From Sediminitomix flava (GTDB lineage Bacteria; Bacteroidota; Bacteroidia; Cytophagales; Flammeovirgaceae): a DNA stretch of 64,000 nucleotides. This document shows, one piece after another, positions 56,301-64,000 of the stretch. A model generated the notes under the pieces. That model was not told the DNA's origin, searched no databases, and saw nothing but the letters and a program-made list of their open reading frames with translations. Position 1 is the first letter of the stretch, and the number at the start of each line of letters is the position of its first letter. The DNA lies in assembly GCF_003149185.1 (NCBI RefSeq), contig NZ_QGDO01000001.1, positions 372,001 through 436,000 on the forward strand. Direction: 5' to 3'. The position numbers and the translations under genes were made by a program.

Positions 56301-59300
56301 TAAGATGCATTTGGCATAAACACTAATCCAGCCTCGGCTTGAGCTACTGTTATAAAATCGCCATCAGTTATTTGAGTTGTGCTATCACTCAAATAAAGTT
56401 GTCCTTCTACAAAAGAAGAAACTTTATAATGCGTAAGTTCTCTTCCGTCATTCGCATTTTTATTTACATAGATTAAGTCTGAAAAATCATCTTGTGGGAA
56501 TGATAAATCACCTGTAACGACTGCAGCTTCTGTTAAAGCATCAATTTTAACTTCACCGCCATCTAAGGCTACTGGGTATGTTTCTGAGAAACTAAATTCA
56601 TTACCTGCCAAATCTGTTACTACACCAGAATAACTAGAAATAGATATTCCATCTATATCCATATCGCCAATCTGAACATCATATTCAAAGTACAATGAAT
56701 CCGTACCTGAACCTGATACATAATCCAACTGAACAGGAATATTTACCGTATTATCTAGCGTTAGCACAAAAGAAGGATCTGTTGAAACGAATACATCCTC
56801 TTCAAAATCAAGTAACACACTGATCGTTTCTCCATTGATATAAATAGAATCCTGAGTAACGACACTTGGTGCTGTAATTTCTGTATCTGCCAAGATTGTA
56901 TATTGGATTTCAATTAATTCAGATTCACAACCACTCTCATCCACTTGAGAGACAAATACATTGAAAACCTGATTAGAAGATGAATTTTCTATAACTCTTT
57001 CAATCCCCAAATCATATAAATCTATTTTCTGATCTTCGCCGACCTCATGTGATACCGTTGTGATTAAATTCATATCTGAAGCATACCAGTTATAATCTGT
57101 GGTATTACTCTCTCCTTGATAAATAAGAGAATCAGTACTTTCAAATTCATTGAAACTTACATCATACTCATATGTATTACCTGTAAGTATAAAGTCTGCA
57201 TTATTCACCGTAACAAGTGGCATCTGAGGAGCAATTTGAATTGTAAACCTTTTCAATTGACTCTCATACGTGTTATAAGACTTTTTGACATCAAAATGTA
57301 ATGTCACCGTATCTTCTCCACCACGATTATAATCTGCATAAGCTACTGCAATTTCAGCTTCACTAAAAGTTACCTCAGCGAGGTCAGACTTCAGCTCTGT
57401 ACCGGTTGAGTCATACCAAGTGTAAGTACTCAAAGCATCATCTACTACAACAAGGTCTGAAATCGTTCCTATTTCTGTAAAACAATATAAACTAGTATCG
57501 GGCTCAATAGATACCCAAGTTGGGGCATATTCAATATCTAAATCAACAGTTAGAAGTGTTCCCAATCCAGTATCATCATTTGTAACTGAAGGTGTCACTT
57601 CGAAAGATGTTGCTCCCCAAAAATCAGTTGTTGGTTTAAAAATCAAACCATCAGAAGCTTCTTCTGCTGTAATGAAGTCACTATTACTTATTTCAGATGT
57701 TGAATCCGCTTTGAATAACTGTCCATTAAGTATAGATGTAACCTTATAATGACTTACTTCCCTTCCATCATTGGTGTTTTTTACGACAACCAACGAGTCA
57801 GAGTAGTTATTATGAGGAAATGCCAACTCTCCAGAAATTGATGGTTGCTCAGCAATAGCATCTATGAATAGATTTCCACCTCCAAAATCATTAATAAGAA
57901 TATCAGTAAAGTCATAAGTATTTCCAACTTCATCTAATACGTCTCCGCCACTGAAATATGCGATATACAAATCATTCTTATCTTCATCACCAACTTCAAT
58001 TTCATATTGGAAGACCAAAGAATCTGTACCTGAACCTGAAGCATATTCAACTTTTATATACTTTTCTGAAGGCACATCTAATAATGCCCACAAATAAGGA
58101 AGGTCTCCATCCCAATCCACGGTTACATTTTCATTGAATTTGAAAGAGATATTCAATAATTCGCCATCAATATAAGTAGTGTCTTCAGTGATCAATGAAG
58201 GCGTCTCAATAATTCCATCAAAGTAGAAATGAAGTGTATCTGATTTGAAATTGAATGAATACGTTTCCTTTTCTTCAATTTCTTGAAGTTGAAAACCTTC
58301 TTCTCCACCTTCTTGCCCCTCTCCTTCTGGGATAATAGGTGGTTCTCCTCCTTCAAAAATAATTTCTTCTTCAAAGCCTTCAGGTAAATCAATACCTAAA
58401 TACGTTCGAGTTGTTGTGTATGAAATCGAATTATCTTTTACAAATAACCAAATCGAATCTCCTGTACTTGTCGTATTTAAAACATCAATTTCTAACGTAT
58501 AACTTCTCCCTCCACCTGTGATATTGTTTATCACTGCTTTTGGTGAAATTTCTATATCAGCTGAGGTAAAATCATCAACTCTTTTCTCAAACTCAACATC
58601 TACAAAAAGAGTAGACTGATTTGTAGGAGAACTAATACCATCAAGTTCAAGAACTGGTGTAGGAGGTATATCTAGGTACAATAAACTCTCATGAATAGCT
58701 GAATTCTCACCATCATCTAAATAGATATAATAATAAATCGAATCTCCTTCGCTAAACCCTATATCAAATAGGACTGTATCGGACAATGCTTCTCCTGCCT
58801 CAGTTATTGCATAACTACCAAAATCTAAAGCTCCAGTACCAGCCGATATAAGAGAGTGGTCAGTCATATCAATTCGACTATCAAAGGCAGCATAGTAAAT
58901 TGTACCTGTATCAGATAAATCATAATACAAAGCTGTCGAATCGTTTGTAAATGCATTATCTGTGTAAAAATTCTGAATTGTAGCTGCATTCGTTGAAGTA
59001 ACTACGGCTTGATATGTTTCTGTACTAAATGTTTTTCCATCGGAAACTTGGAATGTAAACTTATCAGTAGAGCCGCTTGGAATCTCAAACCTTAAAAGTC
59101 CATCCTCCAATTCCCAGTACTGAAAAATATACCCATCAGTTACGGTCTCATCTCCTTCTAAATTAAAAATCAATGAACCTAATGTAGGAACTGAAACAAT
59201 TTTCAACTCTGTGAATGAATCCAGGTTTGCATCTTGATAACCAAAGTCATCAGGATTAAAAAACACGATTTCTGTTCCTCCTGTATTCTCTACTTGTCTA

Positions 59301-62300
59301 GTTATATTTTGTGCTGTTGGAGGTGTATTATTAGTATAGATTGTGATACCTGTACTTGTTACTACGTACAAATCTAAATCATAATCAAATTCTAAATCAC
59401 CCAGTATTACCTTAGTTCCAAAAAGATCTGTTCCAATAGTGCTTTGGGTAAAGCTTGCAAATCCATCATTGATAAATTGCTTAGTACCATCAGTCAAACT
59501 TGTAGTCACGACATCTAAGTGTCCATCTCCATTAAGATCGCCAACATCAATATCGTCATAGCTAGTGCTGCTCTCAAAAAGAATAGGTGTCGAATTAAAA
59601 CTACCATCACCTTGGTTAAGATAAATGACATTATCATTCGAAGCTCCTGTAACGACCAATACATCAAGATTTCTATCGGCATCAAAGTCCTCTAAAACAA
59701 TAGATTGATCATTAGAAATAGCCACTGTAGCAAACTCGGTAAAAGTACCATCACCTCCGTTTAAATAAACCTTATCATCACCTGAAGTTGCAATATAAAT
59801 ATCAAGGTGTCCATCATTGTTCATGTCACCAATTGCATGATCTATGATAGATGATAATGGATAAGAATGTTCATCAGGTTCTATAAACTTTGAACCATCA
59901 TTAATCAACACTTTTAGTTCAGAAGATGTAGAATAAATAATATCTAGAAAGCCATCATTATTTATGTCTGCTAATTCTAATTCTTCTATTCCTGAATGTG
60001 TAAAATTTGTTGGAGTAGCTTCATACTCACCTAAATCAACACCCCACCAAATCTTAAGTTCTGAATCAGTAACTTCTACTAAATCTGATTCCCAATCATT
60101 ATCCAAATCATTAATATCAAAAATTTGAGAAGTACCTGAAGCTACATAACCCGATGTTCCAATACTTTGATAGTCACTAGGATCATTTGCATTGAATTGA
60201 CTGTAAACGTCAAGTCCGGCAGAAGTCATTACGAATAAGTCTGGGCGATCATTTAGCCAATGCATCACAAGTCTCACATCATTCACACCAGAAATTGGTA
60301 ATTCTGAGGTCGCCTCAGTCAACTCAAAGTTTTTACCACTTAAAGGCTTTTGGATAAATTGAAGTTGATAAGAAGAAGATAAATTTTGACTTCCTTCAAT
60401 AGTTTGTACATCACCTGTAAAAATATGACTTACCTTTTCTCCAGCTATGTATCTTTCACTGTAAGGGTTTATAAAAGTATATTTAGGTTCCGATGAACTA
60501 ACTTCTACACCTATTTCAAATCTTCGGCCATAGCTACCAAAGACTTCTGAACCTGGTAAAAAACCTTCTCCAATATCTAAATACTCTGAAGCTAAAAATT
60601 CAACAGGATTAGAATATAAAGCTAATCCATTCTGTCTTGGAGTTGTCGAATCAATATTCAGTTCATTAATAATATCAACAAGAAAATATCCTGTTTCACT
60701 CCAACTATATCCATCAAAAAGCTCGATATAAATGGTATCACTTCCTTCCAAACCTGCTTCTACTTGTATTATACCAGAAGCTAAATCAGAAAAAGTAAAG
60801 GTTTCATTTACTAGTACATCTTGATAACTTGATGTGACAAACTTTTGTAATTTAGAATCACCAGTATACTCAACTACTTTCACTAACCTTTCTGCATCTC
60901 CTCTTTGCACATCATCATCCTCATAATAGATTGTAGACAAGCTATTTGTGTTATTAGGAGAAATATAGAATGAATTCTGATTAAAAGATGGCGTATATAA
61001 TTCAGGTGCCTCATTATAGATAAACGTTTGTACACCTTCTGATGTATTCACAAAAAAGTCTACACCATTTTTAATGTTTATTTCATATGGATAGATAGCA
61101 ATTGGGCTTTCAGAACCTAAGTCAATAGATTGGGCTTCAAAACCATCAACGGTATTATTGATAAATACTTGAGCTGTATTTCCAGAAGAAGCGGTAATAA
61201 AATCTAGATAACTATCATTATTTAGGTCTATTGCTCTAATTGAGGTAGCAGAAGCCGTATTTATAGTCACCTCTTCTGAGAAGGAGTCACCACCATAGCC
61301 CAACATCAGTTTAGTATCACCGACAGCATTACCATCTAGTAAAATCAGATCAACAAAGCCATCATTCGTAAAATCTGATATTACAAAATCGACAAGGTTT
61401 ACACCCGATATATCATATTCTGTTTTAGAAAAGCCACCTACACCATCATTAATCCAAACCTTAACCTTACTTGAAGTGATTTCTACAAGGTCTAAGTCTA
61501 AATCTCCATCTAAATCATATGTATCAAACTTAATAGTAGCCGTTTCTCCAAATGCAGTAGGGGTTTCATCAAATATTGGCTCTCGGTAACTTCCACCGAC
61601 TCCATAATGTACCACTGCATTTGATGTACTTGAGCCAATAATCAGATCTAAAAATCCATCAGAATTCACATCTGATGTAATAATTGAAGAAGCTCCGGCA
61701 ATCGTATTAAACTCTAACTCTTTGCCAAAACCCTCAACCATATTATAATAGACCACATAACTATCAACACCATCATTTTCAATAGTTATAAACTTTGAAT
61801 CAGCTATACTGATTAGGTCTATTACATTCGGGTAAGTCTTATCTCCCAAAGCCCAATAAGCAAAGCCAAAAGATTCGGTATCATAATAGACTGTATTAAA
61901 CTTACCTTCATTCTCATCGAAAGCAAAAAAGTAGGCCTGGTTGTATGGGTCTACCAAAGTAGATGTATACAGACTAAAATTCTTTGTAACATCTGAGTAG
62001 TCTTCATCTAATGCTAAACTAAAATCATCTGAACCCTGACTATTTGTCACCACAAATGTCCATGAAGCTGCAGGACCGTAAAAGAAACTGTTGTTAGCCC
62101 CATACAGATTTGGATTTAATGATATTGTTACTGTTTCTCCTTCTATAAAGTCAACATTCCAAAATTCTAGATAGACTTTGTTTTGAAATGCATTAATCTG
62201 ATACTCTCCAAAATTTGATGATTCATAGTTCCATTTTAGAAGTCCACTGATACTTCCTGTTATTTGAACGCCATCAAACCCTATGATTTCAGAAAAAGAA

Positions 62301-64000
62301 GCAGTTCCGTTTATATCATCTGAAAACTCAAATGATATTCCATTATTTAATTCATCTTTAGATATAGTTGTCCTTCCGGTTGGGTCTACTCCTGTATCAT
62401 CAGAAATACCAATGAAGGTAAGGTCAGGAGCATATTCAATATCAAGTCCATATGAAAAATCATAATTTAATCCTCCATCATCACTTATACCAAATTCAAA
62501 ATAATCAATCCCTCCACTGGCAAATATGTATCTCAACTTACCAGCATCTATATCAGCAATTGCTACTTCATAATCAGTACCATCAACAAACTCAAAATCT
62601 CCAGCAGAAAAAGTACCATCTAGATCATTATCTAAGAATAGAGTTCCTGAATTATCTACTTCAGTATAAAGAATTTCTACACTTGTATGAAGCTCTCCTT
62701 CATCTCCGCTTTGGTCTGGATAATAAATATCATCTGAAGAAAAAGTATAAATAGATTCATTGATTCTATAATACGTATACTGAGGTTCATCTATTACCAT
62801 TGGTTTATCATGAAGATAGATATAAACCTGGCTCCCATCTGAAAAAATAAAATCAAGGTCTCCATCCCCATTAACATCTCCATAGTCTACAAAAGACATA
62901 TTTGAGGGTAAATTTGTAATGCTATTATTTGTAGAGAAGTCATTATTAAATACATAAGTATCTTCAGAAGCATTTACAAAGATGTATAATGGATTCCAAT
63001 CATTCCCATGTAGATCAAAAAATACATGATCTTCTACATAAGTGGTTGTACTTTTAAATACACCTGATTGGATCTCATCATTTTGAAAAAGAACAAGATC
63101 CATCCCACCTTCAAGGTCATCTTCTAAAGCTATGAATTCAAGCCCTTTATCTAAATCAAAATCGCCTTCAAGTAATAATGTATAGTCGGTTTCAAAAAGA
63201 AAACTACTTTGATTAAACTCACCACCTTGATAGGTGGCTGTAAGTAGTCCCCCAGAAAGAGTAGTAACAATATTAACCTCTCCATTTACTAGAGGAGATA
63301 TTATCACATCTAAAGAATATACAGGGTCTGGAAAATCTATGCTGTTATATTTGACCAATAAGTTAGAAAAACTTTGATCTCCATTGTTTAACCAAGCTTG
63401 ATCTCCATTTAGAGAACTTAAAGCATAAATATCTAAATAACCATCTCTATTAAGATCGCCTATAGCTAAATCAAAATAGCCACCATTATCAACACCTAGT
63501 TGAACTGGTGTTAAACTAACAGTACCATCCCCATTATTAAAATATACCTCAACATAACCATCATCATTTACTGAAACTACATCTAAATACCCGTCTCCAT
63601 CTAAATCTGCAAATTCAAAAGCAAAGGTTTTATTTGAAGATGATTCAATTTCAATTGCTGAATTAGAAAATCCACCATCTCCATTATTGAGAAAGACTTT
63701 ATTATTTTCAGAAGACAAGGCAAGAGCTAAGTCAAGAAGTCCATCTCGGTTAAAGTCTACTAATTTAATATCATTGATAGTTTCAATTGGGCTAAAGGAA
63801 AAAGCACCATCATCAATGAGACTCATACTAAGAACACCATCATTTCCGACCGTAAATTCATAGTAATATGGAGTTAATTCACCACTCAATAAGGTAATTT
63901 GATCCGTTAATGTAACAGATATTTTTTCACCAGGTAAAAAGTTCACATCAGGATCAAAGGTCATAGTATTTCCAGCAAAACTGATACTTCCGTCAATTTT
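50360..64000 (-). CDS. Giant T9SS surface protein (FG-GAP, Ig-like, tandem ~430-residue modules, LRR), 5' end outside window
   Basis: At least 4,546 residues; the frame is still open at 64000 so the N-terminus is missing. From N to C three similar blocks come first. Each is an SbsA-like Ig segment ('PGEKISVTLTDQI' type) followed by FG-GAP/VCBS repeats with Ca-binding D-x-D/N-x-D-G-x-x-D (for example DLDGDGYLDVV, DLNRDGYLDIY), then a cadherin-like segment. They occupy about 64000-62430, 62430-60660 and 60660-58990. An acidic linker (58200-58400) follows, then four modules of about 430 residues (53013-58213). Next are an LRR-like segment (52430-52700), an Ig-like domain (52160-52410), more LRRs (51370-52070) and two further Ig-like segments (50640-51370). 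It ends in a type A sorting domain (SLLPNPTTGKLRIV, LPTGVYFIELV, about 50360-50600). It is likely a surface-anchored or released adhesin or fibre; the ligand is unknown. Confidence 0.93.
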   Translation of the reverse strand, partial: KIDGSISFAGNTMTFDPDVNFLPGEKISVTLTDQITLLSGELTPYYYEFTVGNDGVLSMSLIDDGAFSFSPIETINDIKLVDFNRDGLLDLALALSSENNKVFLNNGDGGFSNSAIEIESSSNKTFAFEFADLDGDGYLDVVSVNDDGYVEVYFNNGDGTVSLTPVQLGVDNGGYFDLAIGDLNRDGYLDIYALSSLNGDQAWLNNGDQSFSNLLVKYNSIDFPDPVYSLDVIISPLVNGEVNIVTTLSGGLLTATYQGGEFNQSSFLFETDYTLLLEGDFDLDKGLEFIALEDDLEGGMDLVLFQNDEIQSGVFKSTTTYVEDHVFFDLHGNDWNPLYIFVNASEDTYVFNNDFSTNNSITNLPSNMSFVDYGDVNGDGDLDFIFSDGSQVYIYLHDKPMVIDEPQYTYYRINESIYTFSSDDIYYPDQSGDEGELHTSVEILYTEVDNSGTLFLDNDLDGTFSAGDFEFVDGTDYEVAIADIDAGKLRYIFASGGIDYFEFGISDDGGLNYDFSYGLDIEYAPDLTFIGISDDTGVDPTGRTTISKDELNNGISFEFSDDINGTASFSEIIGFDGVQITGSISGLLKWNYESSNFGEYQINAFQNKVYLEFWNVDFIEGETVTISLNPNLYGANNSFFYGPAASWTFVVTNSQGSDDFSLALDEDYSDVTKNFSLYTSTLVDPYNQAYFFAFDENEGKFNTVYYDTESFGFAYWALGDKTYPNVIDLISIADSKFITIENDGVDSYVVYYNMVEGFGKELEFNTIAGASSIITSDVNSDGFLDLIIGSSTSNAVVHYGVGGSYREPIFDETPTAFGETATIKFDTYDLDGDLDLDLVEITSSKVKVWINDGVGGFSKTEYDISGVNLVDFVISDFTNDGFVDLILLDGNAVGDTKLMLGYGGDSFSEEVTINTASATSIRAIDLNNDSYLDFITASSGNTAQVFINNTVDGFEAQSIDLGSESPIAIYPYEINIKNGVDFFVNTSEGVQTFIYNEAPELYTPSFNQNSFYISPNNTNSLSTIYYEDDDVQRGDAERLVKVVEYTGDSKLQKFVTSSYQDVLVNETFTFSDLASGIIQVEAGLEGSDTIYIELFDGYSWSETGYFLVDIINELNIDSTTPRQNGLALYSNPVEFLASEYLDIGEGFLPGSEVFGSYGRRFEIGVEVSSSEPKYTFINPYSERYIAGEKVSHIFTGDVQTIEGSQNLSSSYQLQFIQKPLSGKNFELTEATSELPISGVNDVRLVMHWLNDRPDLFVMTSAGLDVYSQFNANDPSDYQSIGTSGYVASGTSQIFDINDLDNDWESDLVEVTDSELKIWWGVDLGEYEATPTNFTHSGIEELELADINNDGFLDIIYSTSSELKVLINDGSKFIEPDEHSYPLSSIIDHAIGDMNNDGHLDIYIATSGDDKVYLNGGDGTFTEFATVAISNDQSIVLEDFDADRNLDVLVVTGASNDNVIYLNQGDGSFNSTPILFESSTSYDDIDVGDLNGDGHLDVVTTSLTDGTKQFINDGFASFTQSTIGTDLFGTKVILGDLEFDYDLDLYVVTSTGITIYTNNTPPTAQNITRQVENTGGTEIVFFNPDDFGYQDANLDSFTELKIVSVPTLGSLIFNLEGDETVTDGYIFQYWELEDGLLRFEIPSGSTDKFTFQVSDGKTFSTETYQAVVTSTNAATIQNFYTDNAFTNDSTALYYDLSDTGTIYYAAFDSRIDMTDHSLISAGTGALDFGSYAITEAGEALSDTVLFDIGFSEGDSIYYYIYLDDGENSAIHESLLYLDIPPTPVLELDGISSPTNQSTLFVDVEFEKRVDDFTSADIEISPKAVINNITGGGRSYTLEIDVLNTTSTGDSIWLFVKDNSISYTTTRTYLGIDLPEGFEEEIIFEGGEPPIIPEGEGQEGGEEGFQLQEIEEKETYSFNFKSDTLHFYFDGIIETPSLITEDTTYIDGELLNISFKFNENVTVDWDGDLPYLWALLDVPSEKYIKVEYASGSGTDSLVFQYEIEVGDEDKNDLYIAYFSGGDVLDEVGNTYDFTDILINDFGGGNLFIDAIAEQPSISGELAFPHNNYSDSLVVVKNTNDGREVSHYKVTSILNGQLFKADSTSEISNSDFITAEEASDGLIFKPTTDFWGATSFEVTPSVTNDDTGLGTLLTVDLDIEYAPTWVSIEPDTSLYCFTEIGTISDLVVVDDALSTYTWYDSTGTELKSDLAEVTFSEAEIAVAYADYNRGGEDTVTLHFDVKKSYNTYESQLKRFTIQIAPQMPLVTVNNADFILTGNTYEYDVSFNEFESTDSLIYQGESNTTDYNWYASDMNLITTVSHEVGEDQKIDLYDLGIERVIENSSSNQVFNVFVSQVDESGCESELIEIQYTILADTEITAPSVVTQDSIYINGETISVLLDFEEDVFVSTDPSFVLTLDNTVNIPVQLDYVSGSGTDSLYFEYDVQIGDMDIDGISISSYSGVVTDLAGNEFSFSETYPVALDGGEVKIDALTEAAVVTGDLSFPQDDFSDLIYVNKNANDGRELTHYKVSSFVEGQLYLSDSTTQITDGDFITVAQAEAGLVFMPNASYVGGASFNVTSSVSSDALGLGEEITVDLDVEYVPTWTDNSTEVANYCFLDLGSVSTLSIEDDALSTYTWYDSTGAELKSGVSEISLTESEMAAAYSNFNDGGTFHFDVQRTYNSNSSSVKRFTVVIAEEIPLVTISNTDFSLTGDVYSFEVSYNDFDEQDSLYYGGESDVEQYVWTYSTGDTTVDASGENVGFIAVADLGVVRGDASSDQVFTITVLQVVDGCESIERTITYTVLADTEITAPTVVTQDSTYVNGETISVLLDFEEDVFVSTAPSFVLTLDNTVNIPVQLDYVSGSGTDSLYFEYDVQIGDMDIDGISISSYSGIVTDLAGNEFSFSETYPVALDGGEVKIDALTEAAVVTGDLSFPQDDFSGLIYVNKNANDGRELTHYKVSSYVEGQLYLSDSTTQITDGDFITVAQAEAGLVFMPSASYVGSASFNVTSSVSNDASGLGEEITVDLDVEYVPTWTDNSNEVANYCFLDLGNISTLSIEDDALSTYTWYDSTGAELKSGVSEVSLTESEMVAAYSNFNDGGTFHFDVQRTYNSNSSSVKRFTVVIAEEIPLVTISNTDFSLTGDVYSFEVSYNDFDEQDSLYYGGESDVEQYVWTYSTGDTTVDASGENVGFIAVADLGVVRGDASSNQVFTITVLQVVDGCESIERTITYTILADTEITAPSVVTLDSTYINGETISVLLDFEEDVFVSTDPSFVLTLDNTVNIPVQLDYVSGSGTDSLYFEYDVQIGDMDIDGISISSYSGVVTDLAGNEFSFSETYPVALDGGEVKIDALTEAAVVTGDLSFPQDDFSGLIYVNKNANDGRELTHYKVSSFVEGQLYLSDSTTQITDGDFITVAQAEVGLVFMPSASYVGGASFNVTSSVSSDASGLGEEITVDLDVEYVPTWTDNSTEVANYCFLDLGNISTLSIEDDALSTYTWYDSTGTMLKSGVSEVSLTESEMAAAYSNFNDGGTFHFDVQRTYNSNSSSVKRFTVVIADEVPFVNISSFDFDADTYSFEVNYLDFNSEDSIRYEGEDNVESYIWYDSNDNELTIQDASETNSIAVTDLGISSTDQTMDEVFNFKLAQVVDGCEGEPVNVVYTISSAVFDYNILSVEGIDPSCSFEMSDGELVIVIEREALLTSDTTYQVSYVKDSETTNVNVVAVNDTLRVSDLTLGTISDISVNMVRTSETIEKPYSGSITLSYPEGCLQLEDYDALVDLYTNSDSVNFPWDMEDGLDKASSWTGITLNDDGYIEAIDLSEQGIRNLDLSHILSLSALENVSVDGNNIDFNDLASASENDWTSFVYSPQDSIYLTPTQNVYVGDTLTITLPSFENATYEWYKGDEVIGESDSIFSINRTSSSDAGNYYAIVNSDDYTDLTLYTSSVDVTIVGSVVEADSLALLSLFESLGIEDWDRNAPIREWPRVGTGDSDRITSLDLRDLDISELPSELFSLEALERLILFNNNLSDLPVDLIELVNLEYLDLDNNNFTSLPEDIFKLESIQVISFFNNQLTTLGDSDELLSGVNTDSIPIKSLILSYNQLTEIPDFVGEIPSLEQLDVSHNNLTSLDYDMSGNTKLVELYASNNNISNVSSSIQNLTQLERLDLSNNELDSLPTSISALNLFNMNINVSVNKLAFDQLEMLLGASELVYEGQVITTNSVELSLEVGDTLLLTADVEGDYNTYSWYNDGSEIENQINDTLQVNDITALESGVYYGYVSNIFFPNLRIKTDTYYVGVACDDISGDGWLVNESDTLICEGTATPVTLRAEVPTDVSVSSYVWLKDGEVLPFTTGNILTTYDIGNYQVRVINEQGCSILTNSISVSETPSPEVRLVLSEDGVLIVDTDQEEFSTYWFKDGVLMTDVDPNSMEYAPIYSGIYQVSIETQSGCVGYSQLVNYQTTITSVEDVTKELSLLPNPTTGKLRIVADGYLLKDMMVSVYSSSGERMKNVRVDLSNESIDLSDLPTGVYFIELVHDDTRKILKIMKQ
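51370..52070 (-). other. Leucine-rich-repeat section of the giant protein
   Basis: Successive ~23-residue repeats of the bacterial/plant-like type: LEALERLILFNNNLSDLP, LVNLEYLDLDNNNFTSLP, LESIQVISFFNNQLTTL, IPSLEQLDVSHNNLTSL, LTQLERLDLSNNELDSLP. It is flanked by Ig-like domains. The consensus (LxxLDLxxNNLxSLP) differs from the 22-residue repeats of the exported protein at 20018-21106. Confidence 0.85.
53013..54305 (-). repeat. Giant-protein module R4 (1,293-bp tandem unit, last quarter diverged)
   Basis: Third of the near-identical units, aligned to R2 and R3 without length change. Identity is high from about 53340 to 54305. The remaining 330 bp encode a related but clearly diverged segment (FVNISSFDFDADTYSFEVN versus LVTISNTDFSLTGDVYSFE). 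Confidence 0.88.
54306..55598 (-). repeat. Giant-protein module R3 (1,293-bp tandem unit)
   Basis: Begins ADTEITAPTVVTQDS and runs to YTI-L before the next copy. The unit is exactly 1,293 bp from its neighbour by three independent anchors (boundaries at 54305 and 55598, plus an internal anchor). Confidence 0.92.
55599..56891 (-). repeat. Giant-protein module R2 (1,293-bp tandem unit)
   Basis: Same length and register as R3. Visible amino-acid differences are few (for example STDPSF versus STAPSF, FSDLIY versus FSGLIY); many of the base differences are silent. Confidence 0.92.
56892..58213 (-). repeat. Giant-protein module R1 (diverged copy, ~1,320 bp)
   Basis: The same domain order as R2-R4 can be followed (INGE/IDGE start, SGSGTDSL, NDGRE, STYTWYDSTG, DSL-YxGES), but only about half the residues agree. 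R1 is therefore the oldest of the four modules. Confidence 0.8.

Noticed and set aside
53013-56891. Regular repeats that could suggest a CRISPR array or rRNA-like repeats
   Set aside because: The units are 1,293 bp, in one reading frame and code for protein domains; there are no short direct repeats with spacers.

Overview
The window is a stretch of AT-rich chromosome from a Bacteroidota bacterium, most likely a marine Cytophagales/Flammeovirgaceae-like organism. This is inferred from several features. Three secreted proteins end in a type IX secretion (T9SS) C-terminal sorting domain. One gene encodes a DUF3078 outer-membrane protein and another a DAHP synthase/chorismate mutase fusion of the Bacteroidota type. 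Lipoprotein and signal-peptide proteins are abundant, and a few promoters fit the TTTG-N21-TAnnTTTG pattern. No rRNA, tRNA, CRISPR array, transposase or prophage gene was seen.

Layout. (1) 1-6709, minus strand: a TetR-led operon for acyl-CoA catabolism with a methylcrotonyl-CoA-type carboxylase (carboxyltransferase, then a biotin carboxylase/BCCP subunit), an enoyl-CoA hydratase, a beta-keto acid cleavage enzyme (BKACE) and a short-chain dehydrogenase cut by the window edge. Each of its three large internal gaps carries a copy of the same palindromic element. (2) 6.9-16.2 kb: a small CRCD-tailed protein, an SDR and a TatD-like hydrolase, a T9SS subtilase-like protein with a damaged catalytic triad, an M57-type metalloprotease lipoprotein followed by a decayed tandem copy of its own 3' end, and a Ser-type sulfatase divergent from an AraC regulator. 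(3) 16.2-25.5 kb: mostly single housekeeping genes separated by bidirectional hairpin terminators (TPMT-like methyltransferase, hotdog thioesterase, glutathione peroxidase, J-domain protein, apt, a 12 x 22-residue leucine-rich-repeat protein, Na+/solute symporter, Nfu-type Fe-S protein, thiolase). (4) 25.7-36.2 kb: envelope proteolysis and hydrolases: a Prc/Tsp protease, DUF3078 protein, two linked periplasmic amidohydrolases and a large zinc metalloprotease. (5) 36.4-50.3 kb: GNAT acetyltransferase, an exported FAH-fold lipoprotein, a Cys-rich T9SS protein, fabI, aroB, DAHP synthase/chorismate mutase, gpsA, a signal-peptidase-I-like membrane protein lacking the catalytic Ser and Lys, a 46-residue membrane microprotein, and pgi. 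(6) 50.36 kb to the end: one open frame of more than 4,540 codons, still open at the window edge, encoding a giant T9SS surface protein.

The giant protein is the most striking object. From its N-terminal side it shows three successive SbsA-like Ig / FG-GAP (Ca-binding) / cadherin-like blocks, an acidic linker, four ~430-residue modules (three of them nearly identical at exactly 1,293 bp spacing), then Ig-like and leucine-rich-repeat sections and a sorting tail. It looks like an adhesin or surface fibre that is growing by recent in-frame duplication. Another candidate for something undescribed is the pairing of a methylcrotonyl-type carboxylase with a BKACE in one operon. A third theme is a set of exported proteins whose families are enzymatic but whose key residues look altered (subtilase, amidohydrolases, FAH lipoprotein, LepB-like protein). 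All assignments come from reading the sequence by eye; no database search was run.
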